The notes beneath the pieces are model-generated. The model was not told the origin of the DNA and made no database searches. It saw only the letters and a program-made list of their open reading frames with translations. Made by a program: the position numbers and the translations under genes. A stretch of 58,861 bases of DNA from the NCBI GenBank assembly GCA_002478145.1, contig DLMI01000117.1, positions 1 to 58,861 of the forward strand. The letters run 5' to 3'. This document shows positions 17,909 to 26,571 of this stretch, one piece after another. The DNA comes from Acidobacteria bacterium UBA7540. GTDB taxonomy: Bacteria > Acidobacteriota > Terriglobia > UBA7540. How positions within the stretch are numbered: the stretch's first letter is position 1; every line of letters starts with the position of its first letter.

Positions 17909-19316
17909 AACCCCGTCTTCGCTTGCGGCCGAAGGCCCCGCTGTACGCACTATGGCAGAACGTTTTGTAACTCACCCGCTATCCGGCTGGGGTCGTTTCC
18001 CGGTCGAATGTTGCAATGTCTACCGACCCGAAAGCCAGCGCCAACTGGCTGCCATCCTGGAGTCCGGTGCCCAGCCTTCCTTTACATCGTTCGGGCTGGG
18101 ACGTAGCTACGGCGATGCGCCCCTGAACAGCCAAGGCGGCGTCATCTGTCACACACGGCTTAACCGGTTTCTCGCCTTCGATGCGCAGGCCGGCGTGCTG
18201 GAGTGTGAAGCCGGTGTCAGCCTCGCTGAAATCCTTCAGTATTTTCTGCCCCGCGGTTTCTTCCTGCCGGTGACGCCGGGGACGAAATTTGTCACCGTGG
18301 GAGGAGCGATCGCTGCCGACGTGCACGGCAAGAACCACCATCAAGATGGCACCTTCGGGAATTATGTTCTGGGTTTCAAGCTGCTAACACCAAACGGCAA
18401 GACACTCTCCTGCTCACCGCATGACAACTTCGAAGTCTTCTGGGCAACGCATGGGGGCATGGGACTGACAGGGGTAATTCTCAGCGCCAGGATCAAGCTG
18501 CGGCCCGTCGAGTCAGCGTGGGTGCTGGTTGATTACCAGAAAGCGACAAACCTGGAAGACGCGCTGGGGAGGATGACCGAAAGCGACATCCGTTACCAGT
18601 ACTCGGTGGCCTGGATTGACTGTCTGGCGACCGGCAGGCATATGGGAAGAGCGGTTTTGATGCGAGGAAACCACGCGCTCGCGAATGAGCTGCCGGCAAG
18701 TATTCGGGATCCCCTAGCCGAGCCGCCCCACCGTCGTTGGACGCTCCCTTTCGTTTTTCCTTCACTGGCGTTGAACAGTCTTACGGTGCGCGCCTTTAAC
18801 GCTTTCTATTACCGTGTGCATCGGAATGCCGCCCGTCAACTGGTTGACCTCGAGAAGTTTTTTTATCCCCTCGACGCGATTCACCATTGGAACCGCTTGT
18901 ACGGGCGCAGAGGCTTTGTCCAATACCAGGTGGCACTGCCTCTGGAGGGAGGAGTGGAGGGACTGAAAGAAGTCCTGACGCGGCTTGCCCGCTCACGCCG
19001 CGCCTCCTTCCTTGCGGTGCTGAAGCGTTTTGGGAAGCCGAACCCCGGCCTGCTTTCTTTCCCGATTCAAGGTTACACCTTGGCCTTGGACCTTCCCGTC
19101 GCCAGCGGGTTGATTCCTCTTCTGCACGAATTAGACCGGGTGGTTCTGAATTATGGCGGCAGAATTTACCTGGCGAAAGACGCGGTTATGACTTCGCACA
19201 GCTTTGCCGCGATGTACCCGAAGCTTGAACAATTCAGAGCTATCAAGAGCAGGCTTGACCCGCGTGGTCTGCTTTCTTCATCCATGGCTCGGAGGCTCGC
19301 AATTGTCGAGAAGTGA
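17904..19316 (+). CDS. DprE1-like FAD-dependent oxidase (polyprenyl-phosphoryl-ribose 2-oxidase)
   Basis: Oxidises the ribose 2-hydroxyl of polyprenyl-phosphoryl-ribose, the first half of the epimerisation to arabinose. 470 aa. The FAD-binding stretch FGLGRSYGDAPLN and the VGGAIAADVHGKNHH segment match mycobacterial DprE1, with His141 in the place of its His132. In the C-terminal half, FPIQGYTLALDLP aligns with the mycobacterial segment around Cys387, but here the residue is alanine (Ala394). The end LDPRGLLSSSMARRL also matches. A start at the ATG at 17952 is possible. The UbiA gene lies 106 bp upstream and the reductase 111 bp downstream. Confidence 0.88.
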   Translation: MKTPSSLAAEGPAVRTMAERFVTHPLSGWGRFPVECCNVYRPESQRQLAAILESGAQPSFTSFGLGRSYGDAPLNSQGGVICHTRLNRFLAFDAQAGVLECEAGVSLAEILQYFLPRGFFLPVTPGTKFVTVGGAIAADVHGKNHHQDGTFGNYVLGFKLLTPNGKTLSCSPHDNFEVFWATHGGMGLTGVILSARIKLRPVESAWVLVDYQKATNLEDALGRMTESDIRYQYSVAWIDCLATGRHMGRAVLMRGNHALANELPASIRDPLAEPPHRRWTLPFVFPSLALNSLTVRAFNAFYYRVHRNAARQLVDLEKFFYPLDAIHHWNRLYGRRGFVQYQVALPLEGGVEGLKEVLTRLARSRRASFLAVLKRFGKPNPGLLSFPIQGYTLALDLPVASGLIPLLHELDRVVLNYGGRIYLAKDAVMTSHSFAAMYPKLEQFRAIKSRLDPRGLLSSSMARRLAIVEK

Positions 19317-19350
19317 GGCAGCGCGGTACCGCCGCCACCAAACGCACTTT

Positions 19351-19398
19351 GTAGGGCCGAACGGCGTTCGGTCCTGGGCGAGCGCCGCTCGCCCCTAC
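19351..19398. repeat. Nested palindrome between dprE1- and dprE2-like genes
   Basis: GTAGGG at the left pairs with CCCTAC at the right. Inside are two hairpins, CCGAACGGCGTTCGG and GGGCGAGCGCCGCTCGCCC. There is no T-run, so it is more like a mobile palindrome than a terminator, although it could affect transcript processing in this operon. Confidence 0.6.
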
Positions 19399-19427
19399 AG
19401 GCCATCGTCAACTGAGGAGGTATGGGC

Positions 19428-20168
19428 GTGCCAAGTGTGCTGATTCTGGGCGCGACTTCGCCAATTGCCTCCGCCCTGGCAAGAGAGTTTGCTGCTCATA
19501 AGTTCGACCTCGTCCTGGGGGGCCGCGACCGGGAAGAATTGAGCGCGCTCACCTCCGATCTTAGCCTTCGCTACGGGATCCGAGCCGGGGTCCTTTCCTT
19601 TGATGCCCTTGACACACAGACTCATGCTTCAACCCTGCGATCTTTCCTTTCCGGAGCAGGCAACGCTCTGGCGGGAGTCGTGGTTTGCATGGGATACCTG
19701 GGCGACCAGGCAAAGGGCCAATGCGATTGGGAGGAAGCCCGGCGCATCCTCGAGACCAACTTCACCGGTTGCGTTTCTGCCCTCAATATTCTTGCCAACC
19801 ATTTCGAGCCAAGGCGCGCAGGTTTTATCTGCGCCATTTCTTCCGTGGCTGGAGATCGGGGCCGGCAGAGCAACTATCTCTACGCCGCGGCGAAGGCAGG
19901 CCTGAGCACCTTTCTTCAAGGGCTGCGCAATCGCTTATTCCATGCCAACGTCAAGGTCATTACGGTTAAACCAGGTTATGTCGACACGCGCATGACGTAC
20001 GGGCGTCCGGGGCTGTTTCTGGTGGCATCCCCCGAAAGCGTGGCCAAGGGCATTTTCCGAGCTATCGCCAAGGGGAAAGACGTCGTTTACTTGCCCTGGT
20101 TTTGGGGGCTCATCATGCTGATTGTCCAGTCCATCCCTGAAGCGATCTTTAAGAGGTTGCGCGCGTAG
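19428..20168 (+). CDS. DprE2-like short-chain dehydrogenase
   Basis: NAD(P)H-dependent reductase that would reduce the 2-keto intermediate made by the DprE1-like enzyme to the arabinose form. About 246 aa. The cofactor motif is LILGATSPIASALA, the catalytic residues are AISSVAG and YAAAKAG, and the C-terminal IPEAIFKRL closely resembles mycobacterial DprE2 (Rv3791). I prefer the GTG at 19428, which is seven bases from GAGGAGG; the ATG at 19422 is only one base from it. Third gene of the presumed arabinose donor operon. Confidence 0.85.
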   Translation: MPSVLILGATSPIASALAREFAAHKFDLVLGGRDREELSALTSDLSLRYGIRAGVLSFDALDTQTHASTLRSFLSGAGNALAGVVVCMGYLGDQAKGQCDWEEARRILETNFTGCVSALNILANHFEPRRAGFICAISSVAGDRGRQSNYLYAAAKAGLSTFLQGLRNRLFHANVKVITVKPGYVDTRMTYGRPGLFLVASPESVAKGIFRAIAKGKDVVYLPWFWGLIMLIVQSIPEAIFKRLRA

Positions 20169-20493
20169 AGCCATAGCTTCGGTGCACAACGAGGCTTGGC
20201 GGTGTACCGTCGGCGCTCTCCGAGGTTCCAAAGCGGGAATCGCGGGTTGGGCGCAGGGGCGCGGCGGCGCCTCGCCCAGAGTGAGCCCCGGAGTTGCAAT
20301 TATTGGAGATTGCGGAGTATAGTCGCACCTCTGGTTTAGCGTCGGCAACCTGCCCCCGACGTGGGGGGGTCTTGTCGGCAGCGGAGAATGCCGCCAAGCC
20401 CCACGCAGTTCGCGGCAAGCCGGGGCAGGCGGCGCTGCAAGAAATGCTTGTCGCTTTATTTTGCAGACATTCGGACGACACGCGGGGTGAATC
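20169..20493. other. Intergenic stretch before tldD
   Basis: 325 bp without a credible gene. It holds an imperfect GC-rich inverted stretch around 20350-20400 (CCCCCGACGTGGGGGGG) but no clear promoter or repeat of the families described elsewhere. Confidence 0.4.
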
Positions 20494-22134
20494 ATGTCGA
20501 TTTCAAGGCGCAAGTTTCTGGAATCTTGTGCGATGGGCGCGGCGGCGGTTGGCGTGGCAGGAAGGCCCTCCGCGCTGGGGGTAGCCCTGCGGGGCGTGAA
20601 AGGCGGTATGGCCCCAGGGGGGTCTCCTGGCGGGGGTGAAGGCGGAACGCCGGATCCCGTCTTCCGGCCTCTCACCGACGCGGCGCTGGAGACGGCGCGC
20701 TCGCTGGGCGCCAGCTACGCCGACATCCGCGTCGCGCGCTACCGCGATCAGTCGGCGTTCCTGCGCACGCAGGCAGAAGCCGGCGGAAGCAAGATCCAGC
20801 ATGTGCCCGAGGTGAGCGATCGTGAGAGCTTCGGCTTTGGCGTGCGCGTGCTGGTAAACGGCACATGGGGCTTTGCGGCAGGGAACAAAGTGGAGCGCGA
20901 CGAAGTAGCTCGAATCACCCGCGAGGCAGTAAATGTCGCAAAGACGAATTCCGCCCTGATGCGCGAGCCCGTGGAGCTCGCCCCGGTTACCCCCGCTGTG
21001 GACCTTTACCGCACTCCCTTCGCTAAGGACCCCTTTGCTGTCTCGCTGGCCGAGAAGGTGGACTTCCTGCGCACCATCAACGACGATGTGATGAAGGCGC
21101 CCAAGGTGTTCATGGCCATGTCGTACATCTCCTGCAGCTTCGAGCACAAATGGTTCGCTTCGACGGAGGGCTCGTACATCGAGCAGTACATCCAGCGCGT
21201 TGACCCCGGCTATGGAGCGACCGCAGTTGACCGCGCGCAGCGGAAGACGCGCCGGCGCAGTTTCCACATCGCGCCGGTCACAGGCGGCTGGGAGTACGTC
21301 GAGGCGGCGAAGATGCTGGAGAGCGCACGGCGCGTGGGTGAGGAGTGCGTGGAGCGTCTTGGCGCGCCGCCGGTGAAGCCCGGCAAGAAAGACTTAGTAC
21401 TGCTGCCCTCGCACCTCTGCCTCACCATCCACGAAAGCCTGGGCCACTCCACCGAACTCGATCGGGCTCTGGGTTACGAAGCCAACTTTGCCGGCACCAG
21501 CTTCCTCACTCCTGACAAGCTGGGCAAATTCCGGGTGGGCAGCGATCTGGTGAATGTAGTCGGTGACCGCATCCTGCCCCAAGGCCTCTCCACCTGCGGC
21601 TACGACGATGACGGTGTCAAGACCCTGCGTTTCGACATTTTCAAGAAGGGCATCTTCGTCGACTACCAGACCATCCGGGACCAAGCCCACTTGATTGGCG
21701 AGAAGGCGTCGCACGCCTGTTGCTACGCGGATAGCTATGCCTCCATCCCGTTCCAGCGCATTCCCAACGTATGGCTGAAGCCGGCGGAGAAGGCGGTAAG
21801 CCTGGAGGAGCTGATCGGGGGCGTCGATGAGGGCGTCTTGATTGACGGCACGGGCAGTTGGTCGATTGACCAGCAGCGCTATAACTTCCAGTTCGGCGGC
21901 GACGCCTTTTGGGAAATCAAGGGTGGGAAGAAGGGTCAGATGATTGACCGGGTTGCCTATCAATCGCGCACCCCTGACTTCTGGCAGGCATGTGACGGCA
22001 TCGCGGACCAGCGCTTCTGGCAGAACTTTGGGCTCACCGGCGACGGCAAGGGTCAGCCCATGCAAACCAACGACATGAGCCACGGGAGTGCTCCGGCGCG
22101 CTTCCGGCAGATCAACGTACTGCTGACGGAGTAG
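20494..22134 (+). CDS. tldD: TldD-like metallopeptidase subunit with Tat leader
   Basis: Catalytic subunit of the TldD/TldE metalloprotease, which degrades or matures small peptides. 546 aa. The zinc site is probably in LTIHESLGHSTELDRALGYE (HExxxH). The N-terminus SRRKFLESCAMGAAAVG is a twin-arginine signal, so the protein is likely exported, unlike cytoplasmic E. coli TldD. A Gly/Pro-rich insert between residues 25 and 55 separates the leader from the domain. The partner tldE follows on the same strand after 220 bp containing a perfect palindrome. Confidence 0.88.
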   Translation: MSISRRKFLESCAMGAAAVGVAGRPSALGVALRGVKGGMAPGGSPGGGEGGTPDPVFRPLTDAALETARSLGASYADIRVARYRDQSAFLRTQAEAGGSKIQHVPEVSDRESFGFGVRVLVNGTWGFAAGNKVERDEVARITREAVNVAKTNSALMREPVELAPVTPAVDLYRTPFAKDPFAVSLAEKVDFLRTINDDVMKAPKVFMAMSYISCSFEHKWFASTEGSYIEQYIQRVDPGYGATAVDRAQRKTRRRSFHIAPVTGGWEYVEAAKMLESARRVGEECVERLGAPPVKPGKKDLVLLPSHLCLTIHESLGHSTELDRALGYEANFAGTSFLTPDKLGKFRVGSDLVNVVGDRILPQGLSTCGYDDDGVKTLRFDIFKKGIFVDYQTIRDQAHLIGEKASHACCYADSYASIPFQRIPNVWLKPAEKAVSLEELIGGVDEGVLIDGTGSWSIDQQRYNFQFGGDAFWEIKGGKKGQMIDRVAYQSRTPDFWQACDGIADQRFWQNFGLTGDGKGQPMQTNDMSHGSAPARFRQINVLLTE

Positions 22135-22143
22135 CGCTGGAGC

Positions 22144-22243
22144 CCATGTCATTCCGAGCGCAGCGAGGAATCTCGCTCTGGGCTTGGGCGTATGTGGGGC
22201 AACAATCAGAGCGAGATTCCTCGCTGCGCTCGGAATGACATGG
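22144..22243. repeat. Perfect 36-bp inverted repeat
   Basis: The arms 22144-22179 and 22208-22243 are exact reverse complements, with a 28-base loop. Each arm runs from CCATGTCATTCCGAG to ATCTCGCTCT. It sits in the tldD-tldE spacer. It belongs to the TCATTCCGAG...GGAATCT family of intergenic palindromes seen in many bacterial genomes. Confidence 0.9.
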
Positions 22244-22354
22244 CCGTAACCCCTGTCCGAAGAGGCGCGGGAAGCATTCACGACATGACTCTGGACTGCA
22301 AATGAAATGAAGGGCGGCGTGCGGCGGGCCTTTGCCGCAGAAAGGGGAGTTGTC

Positions 22355-23662
22355 ATGCTGAGTCGAGATGAAGCACGTAATCTGGTGGACCGGATCTCCA
22401 AGATGAGCAAGTCGCCCGAGATGTCTGTGAACCTCCGGTGGGAGCAGGAGTGCAACACGCGTTTCGCCAACAACCAGATCACCACGGCCGGGTTCACGAG
22501 CGACCTCAGGCTGGATATTTCGGTGACCCTGGGGCACAAGACCGGTAGCACCTCGACCACCGAGACAAGTGATGACGGCTTGAGCCGTGCCGTGCAGCAT
22601 GCGGAAGAGCTGGCGGCCTTGACGCCTGAGGACCCGGAATACGTTGTACCCCTCGGCCCCCAGAACTACCCTGAAATCGCTGCCTTCGATGAGGCGACGG
22701 CCGGGGCGCGCTCGGCGCAACTGCTGCCGGCGCTGCGTTCCTCGATCGAGGCCGCTACGCGCGAGAAGCTGAACGCCTCGGGCTTCTTTGAGGTGAACAC
22801 GGTGGCTGCGGCCATTGCCAATAAGCGGGGGCTCTTCGGCTACACCCAGCGGACTTGGGCGGATTACTCCGTCACTGCGCGCACATTGGATGGCACGGGA
22901 TCGGGGTGGGCTGACAGCCAGTCGCCACGACTCGCCGAGGTTGACGGTGCGCGCGTCAACTCGGTGGCGGTGCGCAAAGCGCTCGAGTCGCAGAAGCCGC
23001 GGCGGCTGGAGCCGGGCAAGTACACGGTGATTCTCGAGCCGGCGGCGCTCGATGAGATGTTGATGTTCATGAGCTTCGGCATGGATGCGCGTGCCGCCGA
23101 CGAGGGCCGCAGCTTCTTGAGCAAGCGCGGCGGGGGCACGCTGTTGGGCGAAAAAGTTTTTGGGGAGAACATCACACTGCGCAGCGATCCGTTCGACTTG
23201 CGCGTGCCCGGTTTTCCCTGGAGCGGAGAGTTGCCCGCGGAGAAGACGACCTGGGTGGAAAAAGGTGTGGTCAAGGCCATGAGGCGGGACCGCTACTGGG
23301 CCGAGAAGACCCAGACGAAACCCGTACCCTTTCCCTCCAACGTCATTATGGAAGGCGGCTCGGCAACGCTGGACGAGCTGATTGCTTCCACGCCGCGCGG
23401 CCTGTTGGTTACCCACTTCTGGTACATCCGGTTTCTCCAACCGGACACCGTGCAGTTGACGGGACTTACCCGCGACGGACTCTTCTTTATCGAAGCGGGG
23501 AAGGTCCTGTATCCGGTTAATAACTTCCGGTTTAATCAGAGCGTGGTGGAGATGCTCAAGCAGGTTGAGGGCATGACGGCTCCCCTGCCCGTGAACAACA
23601 ACCGCTTGCCCGCCATCAAAGTCCGCGACTTCAACATGTCGTCACTTTCGGACGCGATCTGA
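22355..23662 (+). CDS. TldE/PmbA-like metallopeptidase partner
   Basis: Non-catalytic partner of the TldD/TldE protease, 435 aa from the ATG at 22355, which has AAAGGGGAG upstream. It has the family opening LSRDEARNLVDRI, the LRLDISVTLGHKTGSTST strand and the C-terminal FNQSVVEMLKQVEG. No HExxxH motif is present, as expected for the E subunit. No Tat leader is seen, so if TldD is exported the pairing across the membrane is unclear. A longer frame from 22307 lacks an upstream ribosome site. Confidence 0.87.
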   Translation: MLSRDEARNLVDRISKMSKSPEMSVNLRWEQECNTRFANNQITTAGFTSDLRLDISVTLGHKTGSTSTTETSDDGLSRAVQHAEELAALTPEDPEYVVPLGPQNYPEIAAFDEATAGARSAQLLPALRSSIEAATREKLNASGFFEVNTVAAAIANKRGLFGYTQRTWADYSVTARTLDGTGSGWADSQSPRLAEVDGARVNSVAVRKALESQKPRRLEPGKYTVILEPAALDEMLMFMSFGMDARAADEGRSFLSKRGGGTLLGEKVFGENITLRSDPFDLRVPGFPWSGELPAEKTTWVEKGVVKAMRRDRYWAEKTQTKPVPFPSNVIMEGGSATLDELIASTPRGLLVTHFWYIRFLQPDTVQLTGLTRDGLFFIEAGKVLYPVNNFRFNQSVVEMLKQVEGMTAPLPVNNNRLPAIKVRDFNMSSLSDAI

Positions 23663-23713
23663 GCGGGCGTCGTGTGCCGGTGTCATTTGGGAGGGATGCC
23701 TTTCGAAAAGCCA

Positions 23714-23801
23714 GTCATTCCCGCGAAAGCGGGAACCCAGTCTGTAGACAGGCTATTTTCGAAGAATTGCGGAGTGGATTGCCGCTTGCGCAGGAATGAC
23801 T
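23714..23801. repeat. GTCATTCCCGCGAAAGCGGGAA-type element
   Basis: Opens with GTCATTCC and a hairpin CCCGC-gaaa-GCGGG, and closes with AGGAATGACT, the inverse of the opening. This is a well-known type of intergenic palindrome. It lies between tldE and the xdhC-like gene. Confidence 0.6.
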
Positions 23802-23864
23802 CCGACTTGCGACGCCCGCGTTGACATAGCTCCAGCCCGCGATTAACCTAGCTGAAGAGGGGCG

Positions 23865-24686
23865 ATGGATATTTTCGTCGAAATTGCGAGGCTCAGGAAG
23901 GAAGGGCGCAAGGCGGCGCTGGCCACCATTATCCAGGTGCAAGGCTCCATTCCAAGCTACGAGAGCTCGAAGATTCTGATCCGCGACGACGGGTCCATGG
24001 TGGGCACGGTGGGCGGAGGGTGCGTGGAAGCGGAAGTGTGGTCCGTGGCGCAGGACGTGATGCGAGAAGAAAAGCCGCGCCGGCTGCACTTCAACTTGAA
24101 CGCCAATCCGGAATACGACAACGGCTTGGTGTGCGGCGGATCGCTCGATATTTTCGTCGAACCCATCCTGGCCACTCCCACGGTGTATCTCTTCGGGGGC
24201 GGGCACGTTTCGCTTTACGTGGCGAAGATGGCAGGGCTGGCGGGATTCGACGTAGTGGTTTCAGACGACCGGCCGGCGTTTGCAAACCCCGACCGTTTCC
24301 CGGAGGCCGTCGAAACGCACGCCGGGCCCTGGGAAGAGATCTTCTCCAAGCTCAAAATCAACGAATTGTCTTACCTGGTGCTGGTCACCCGCGGGCACAA
24401 GGGTGACTTGGATTGCCTGCGCTGGGCGCTCAGCACACCGGCACATTACATCGGTATGATTGGCAGCAAGCGGAAGTTCATCGAAATCAGCAAGGTGCTG
24501 GAGCGCGAAGGCGTGCCCGCAGAAAAGCTGGAGCGCGTTCATTCCCCCATCGGTCTCGATATCGGGGCGCTGACTCCGCAGGAGATTGCAGTCTCCATTG
24601 TCGCGGAAATGATCGCGGTCCGCCGCCATGCCGCGCCCTCCCATCCCTCTCTTGCTTACAAACCCAAAGCCACCGAAAGCGCATGA
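23865..24686 (+). CDS. XdhC/CoxI family protein
   Basis: Maturation factor that delivers or sulfurates the molybdenum cofactor for xanthine dehydrogenase or CO dehydrogenase-type enzymes. 273 aa. The N-terminal DIFVEIARLRKEGRKAALATI and VGTVGGGCVEAEVW are the XdhC_CoxI domain. The second half holds a Rossmann motif VYLFGGGHVSLYV, followed by the family signature YIGMIGSKRK. The stop overlaps the start of the nucleotidyltransferase gene by four bases (ATGA). No molybdoenzyme gene is visible in the window, so the client is unknown. Confidence 0.9.
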   Translation: MDIFVEIARLRKEGRKAALATIIQVQGSIPSYESSKILIRDDGSMVGTVGGGCVEAEVWSVAQDVMREEKPRRLHFNLNANPEYDNGLVCGGSLDIFVEPILATPTVYLFGGGHVSLYVAKMAGLAGFDVVVSDDRPAFANPDRFPEAVETHAGPWEEIFSKLKINELSYLVLVTRGHKGDLDCLRWALSTPAHYIGMIGSKRKFIEISKVLEREGVPAEKLERVHSPIGLDIGALTPQEIAVSIVAEMIAVRRHAAPSHPSLAYKPKATESA

Positions 24687-25270
24687 TTGCAGGCTTGATC
24701 CTCGCTGCGGGTGAATCCTCCCGCATGGGAACCGACAAGGCCACGCTCACCTACCGTGGCCGGACATTTCTCGAGCTGATGGTGCAGACGCTCGCAGAGG
24801 TTGACATCGAGCGCATCGTGGTGGTGCTCGGCCATCACGCAGAGGATATTCAACGACGGATCAAGGTTGAGGCTGCACAGGTCGTCATCAATCCTGATTA
24901 CAGGTCCGGCCAGACATCGTCATTGCAAGCGGGTTTGCGATCCCTGATCGCGGATGACCTGGAAGCCATCCTTCTCTGTTTGGTGGATCATCCTGCCGTC
25001 TCCGCAGAAACAGTGAGAAGAATTGTGGCAACTTTCCGCCAGTGCGGGGCTCCGGTCGTAATCCCCACCTATCAGGGTCGCCGGGGACATCCGGTGCTCA
25101 TCGGACGGCAAGTCTTCCATGAGCTATTGCAGTTGGCCTCCGACGCCGGCGCGGATTCCGTGGTCAGGAGATACCGCCCAGCGACGCAGTTTGTCGAGGT
25201 CGAGGACGAGGGAGTAGTCATCGATGTGGACGACCCCGAAAGCTACCAGCGGCTGACTGGCAGGGAGTGA
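24683..25270 (+). CDS. Molybdenum cofactor nucleotidyltransferase (MocA/MobA-like)
   Basis: Attaches CMP or GMP to molybdopterin. 195 aa. The nucleotide-binding signature LAAGESSRMGTDKATL is at the N-terminus, LCLVDHPAVSAETV carries the metal aspartate, and GRRGHPVLI follows. Together these fit MocA, the cytidylyltransferase used for xanthine dehydrogenase-type enzymes. It is translationally coupled to the xdhC-like gene, which also favours MocA over MobA. The start is the ATG inside the overlap. Confidence 0.88.
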   Translation: MIAGLILAAGESSRMGTDKATLTYRGRTFLELMVQTLAEVDIERIVVVLGHHAEDIQRRIKVEAAQVVINPDYRSGQTSSLQAGLRSLIADDLEAILLCLVDHPAVSAETVRRIVATFRQCGAPVVIPTYQGRRGHPVLIGRQVFHELLQLASDAGADSVVRRYRPATQFVEVEDEGVVIDVDDPESYQRLTGRE

Positions 25271-25445
25271 GGAAGAACGACAATAAGAGCCTGCCCAGGC
25301 CGGAATGCCAAGGCAACGCCTATCCGCCTATAATCGCCCTCCTTGATTCGCCAAAAGAGATACTGTCTCGCGAAGCCGAGGGTGCGTCTTTTCGAGGACG
25401 TTTTCCGTATACAGGGATAGAATGGGACTCGCGACTTGCTGGTTT

Positions 25446-26021
25446 ATGAGCACGGTTGAACGGGAAGCCGGGGAGGTGGCCCGGGGGCTGCGGCGACGCG
25501 ATCCCTCTCTGATTGACGATCTGATCCAGCAGTATCAGTACCGCCTGTTCCGTTATTTGCTCATGCTTACCGGCAGTCGCGAGGAGGCTGAAGATCTATT
25601 CCAGGAAACCTGGATCCGGGTACTCGAAAAGGGCCACCAGTACCAACAGCGCTGGAAATTTGAAACCTGGCTTTTTACCATCGCCCGCCACTTGGCGATC
25701 GACTTCATCCGGCGCCGCCAGCCGCAGAGCCTTGATGCCCTGCTGCAACCGACTGGAGCTAACCGACCCCTCGAACTTGCAGATACTACTTCATCATCCG
25801 CATTTGACCAGGCATTCCAGGGTGAAGAAGCAGCCAGCGTTGCCACAGCGCTGAGGCATCTGCCTCCTTCATACCGCGAGGTGCTGACCCTGCGTTTCCA
25901 CGAGGACATGGAGCTCGAAGAGATTGCCCGGGTGGTCGATTCACCTCTTTCCACCGTGAAATCGAGGCTCTACAGAGGCTTGGCAATGCTCCGAGAATGG
26001 CTTAAGGACATATCCGCATGA
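25446..26021 (+). CDS. ECF-type RNA polymerase sigma factor
   Basis: A 191 aa alternative sigma factor. Region 2 is RLFRYLLMLTGSREEAEDLFQETWIRV and continues through FETWLFTIARHLAIDFIRRR. Region 4 is LPPSYREVLTLRFHEDMELEEIA, with the recognition helix STVKSRLYRGLAMLRE. The stop overlaps the start of the anti-sigma gene (ATGA), so the two are made together. A TATAAT at 25329-25334 upstream could be its promoter. The regulated genes are not evident, though the zinc-ribbon membrane protein downstream is a candidate. Confidence 0.92.
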   Translation: MSTVEREAGEVARGLRRRDPSLIDDLIQQYQYRLFRYLLMLTGSREEAEDLFQETWIRVLEKGHQYQQRWKFETWLFTIARHLAIDFIRRRQPQSLDALLQPTGANRPLELADTTSSSAFDQAFQGEEAASVATALRHLPPSYREVLTLRFHEDMELEEIARVVDSPLSTVKSRLYRGLAMLREWLKDISA

Positions 26022-26494
26022 GGGATGATATCCACGAGCGAGCCCTACAGCTTGTCGACAAGAGGCAGGTGGAAGGCCTCAGCGCCGAGGAGCACAACGG
26101 GTTGGAGGCGCACTTGGAAAGCTGCGCCCAGTGCCAGAAGGGGGCTCTTGAGACCGAGCGCGCCCTGCGTGCGTTGCGTTCAGCCGTGCCGCGGTTCGAC
26201 GTCACGCTGGTGCTGACGACCCAAATGCGAGCTCGGATTCGAGCCTGCGAACTCATCGAAAACGCGGCGCGGATGCGAGCCTTGTGGATTTCCTGCACCT
26301 TGTCGTGGGTCCTTGGAGTGGTCTCCGCACCTCTGCTGTGGTGGGGCTTCGAGTGGATTGGACATCGCTGGGCGATTTCAAGGGCCGTGTGGATGACGGG
26401 CTTCGCGCTTTCGTGGGTGGCGCCCGCCGTCGTCGCAGCGGCGGTTATCGCGTGGCGGCAAGCGCGTGGCTCGAGCGTGACAGAACCGCGCTGA
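26018..26494 (+). CDS. Anti-sigma factor with zinc-finger (ZAS-like) and membrane segments
   Basis: 158 aa. The N-terminal zinc motif is HLESCAQC (His32, Cys36, Cys39). Two hydrophobic stretches follow (about 90-112 and 122-145), so it is an inner-membrane protein with the metal-binding part in the cytoplasm. Overlap with the sigma gene by four bases supports a cognate pair. It would hold the sigma factor at the membrane until a signal releases it. Confidence 0.85.
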   Translation: MRDDIHERALQLVDKRQVEGLSAEEHNGLEAHLESCAQCQKGALETERALRALRSAVPRFDVTLVLTTQMRARIRACELIENAARMRALWISCTLSWVLGVVSAPLLWWGFEWIGHRWAISRAVWMTGFALSWVAPAVVAAAVIAWRQARGSSVTEPR

Positions 26495-26571
26495 CCAGTG
26501 ACGAGCAAGGGACCAGGAGTTGGAAGTCAGGAGACAGAAGACACGATCCTGTGAGGTCAAGGAAGGGTGGG

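Noticed and set aside
21394..22560. A 388-codon minus-strand frame, and the 442-codon frame at 22112-23440
   Set aside because: Both are antisense to tldD and tldE, which have clear domains and ribosome sites.
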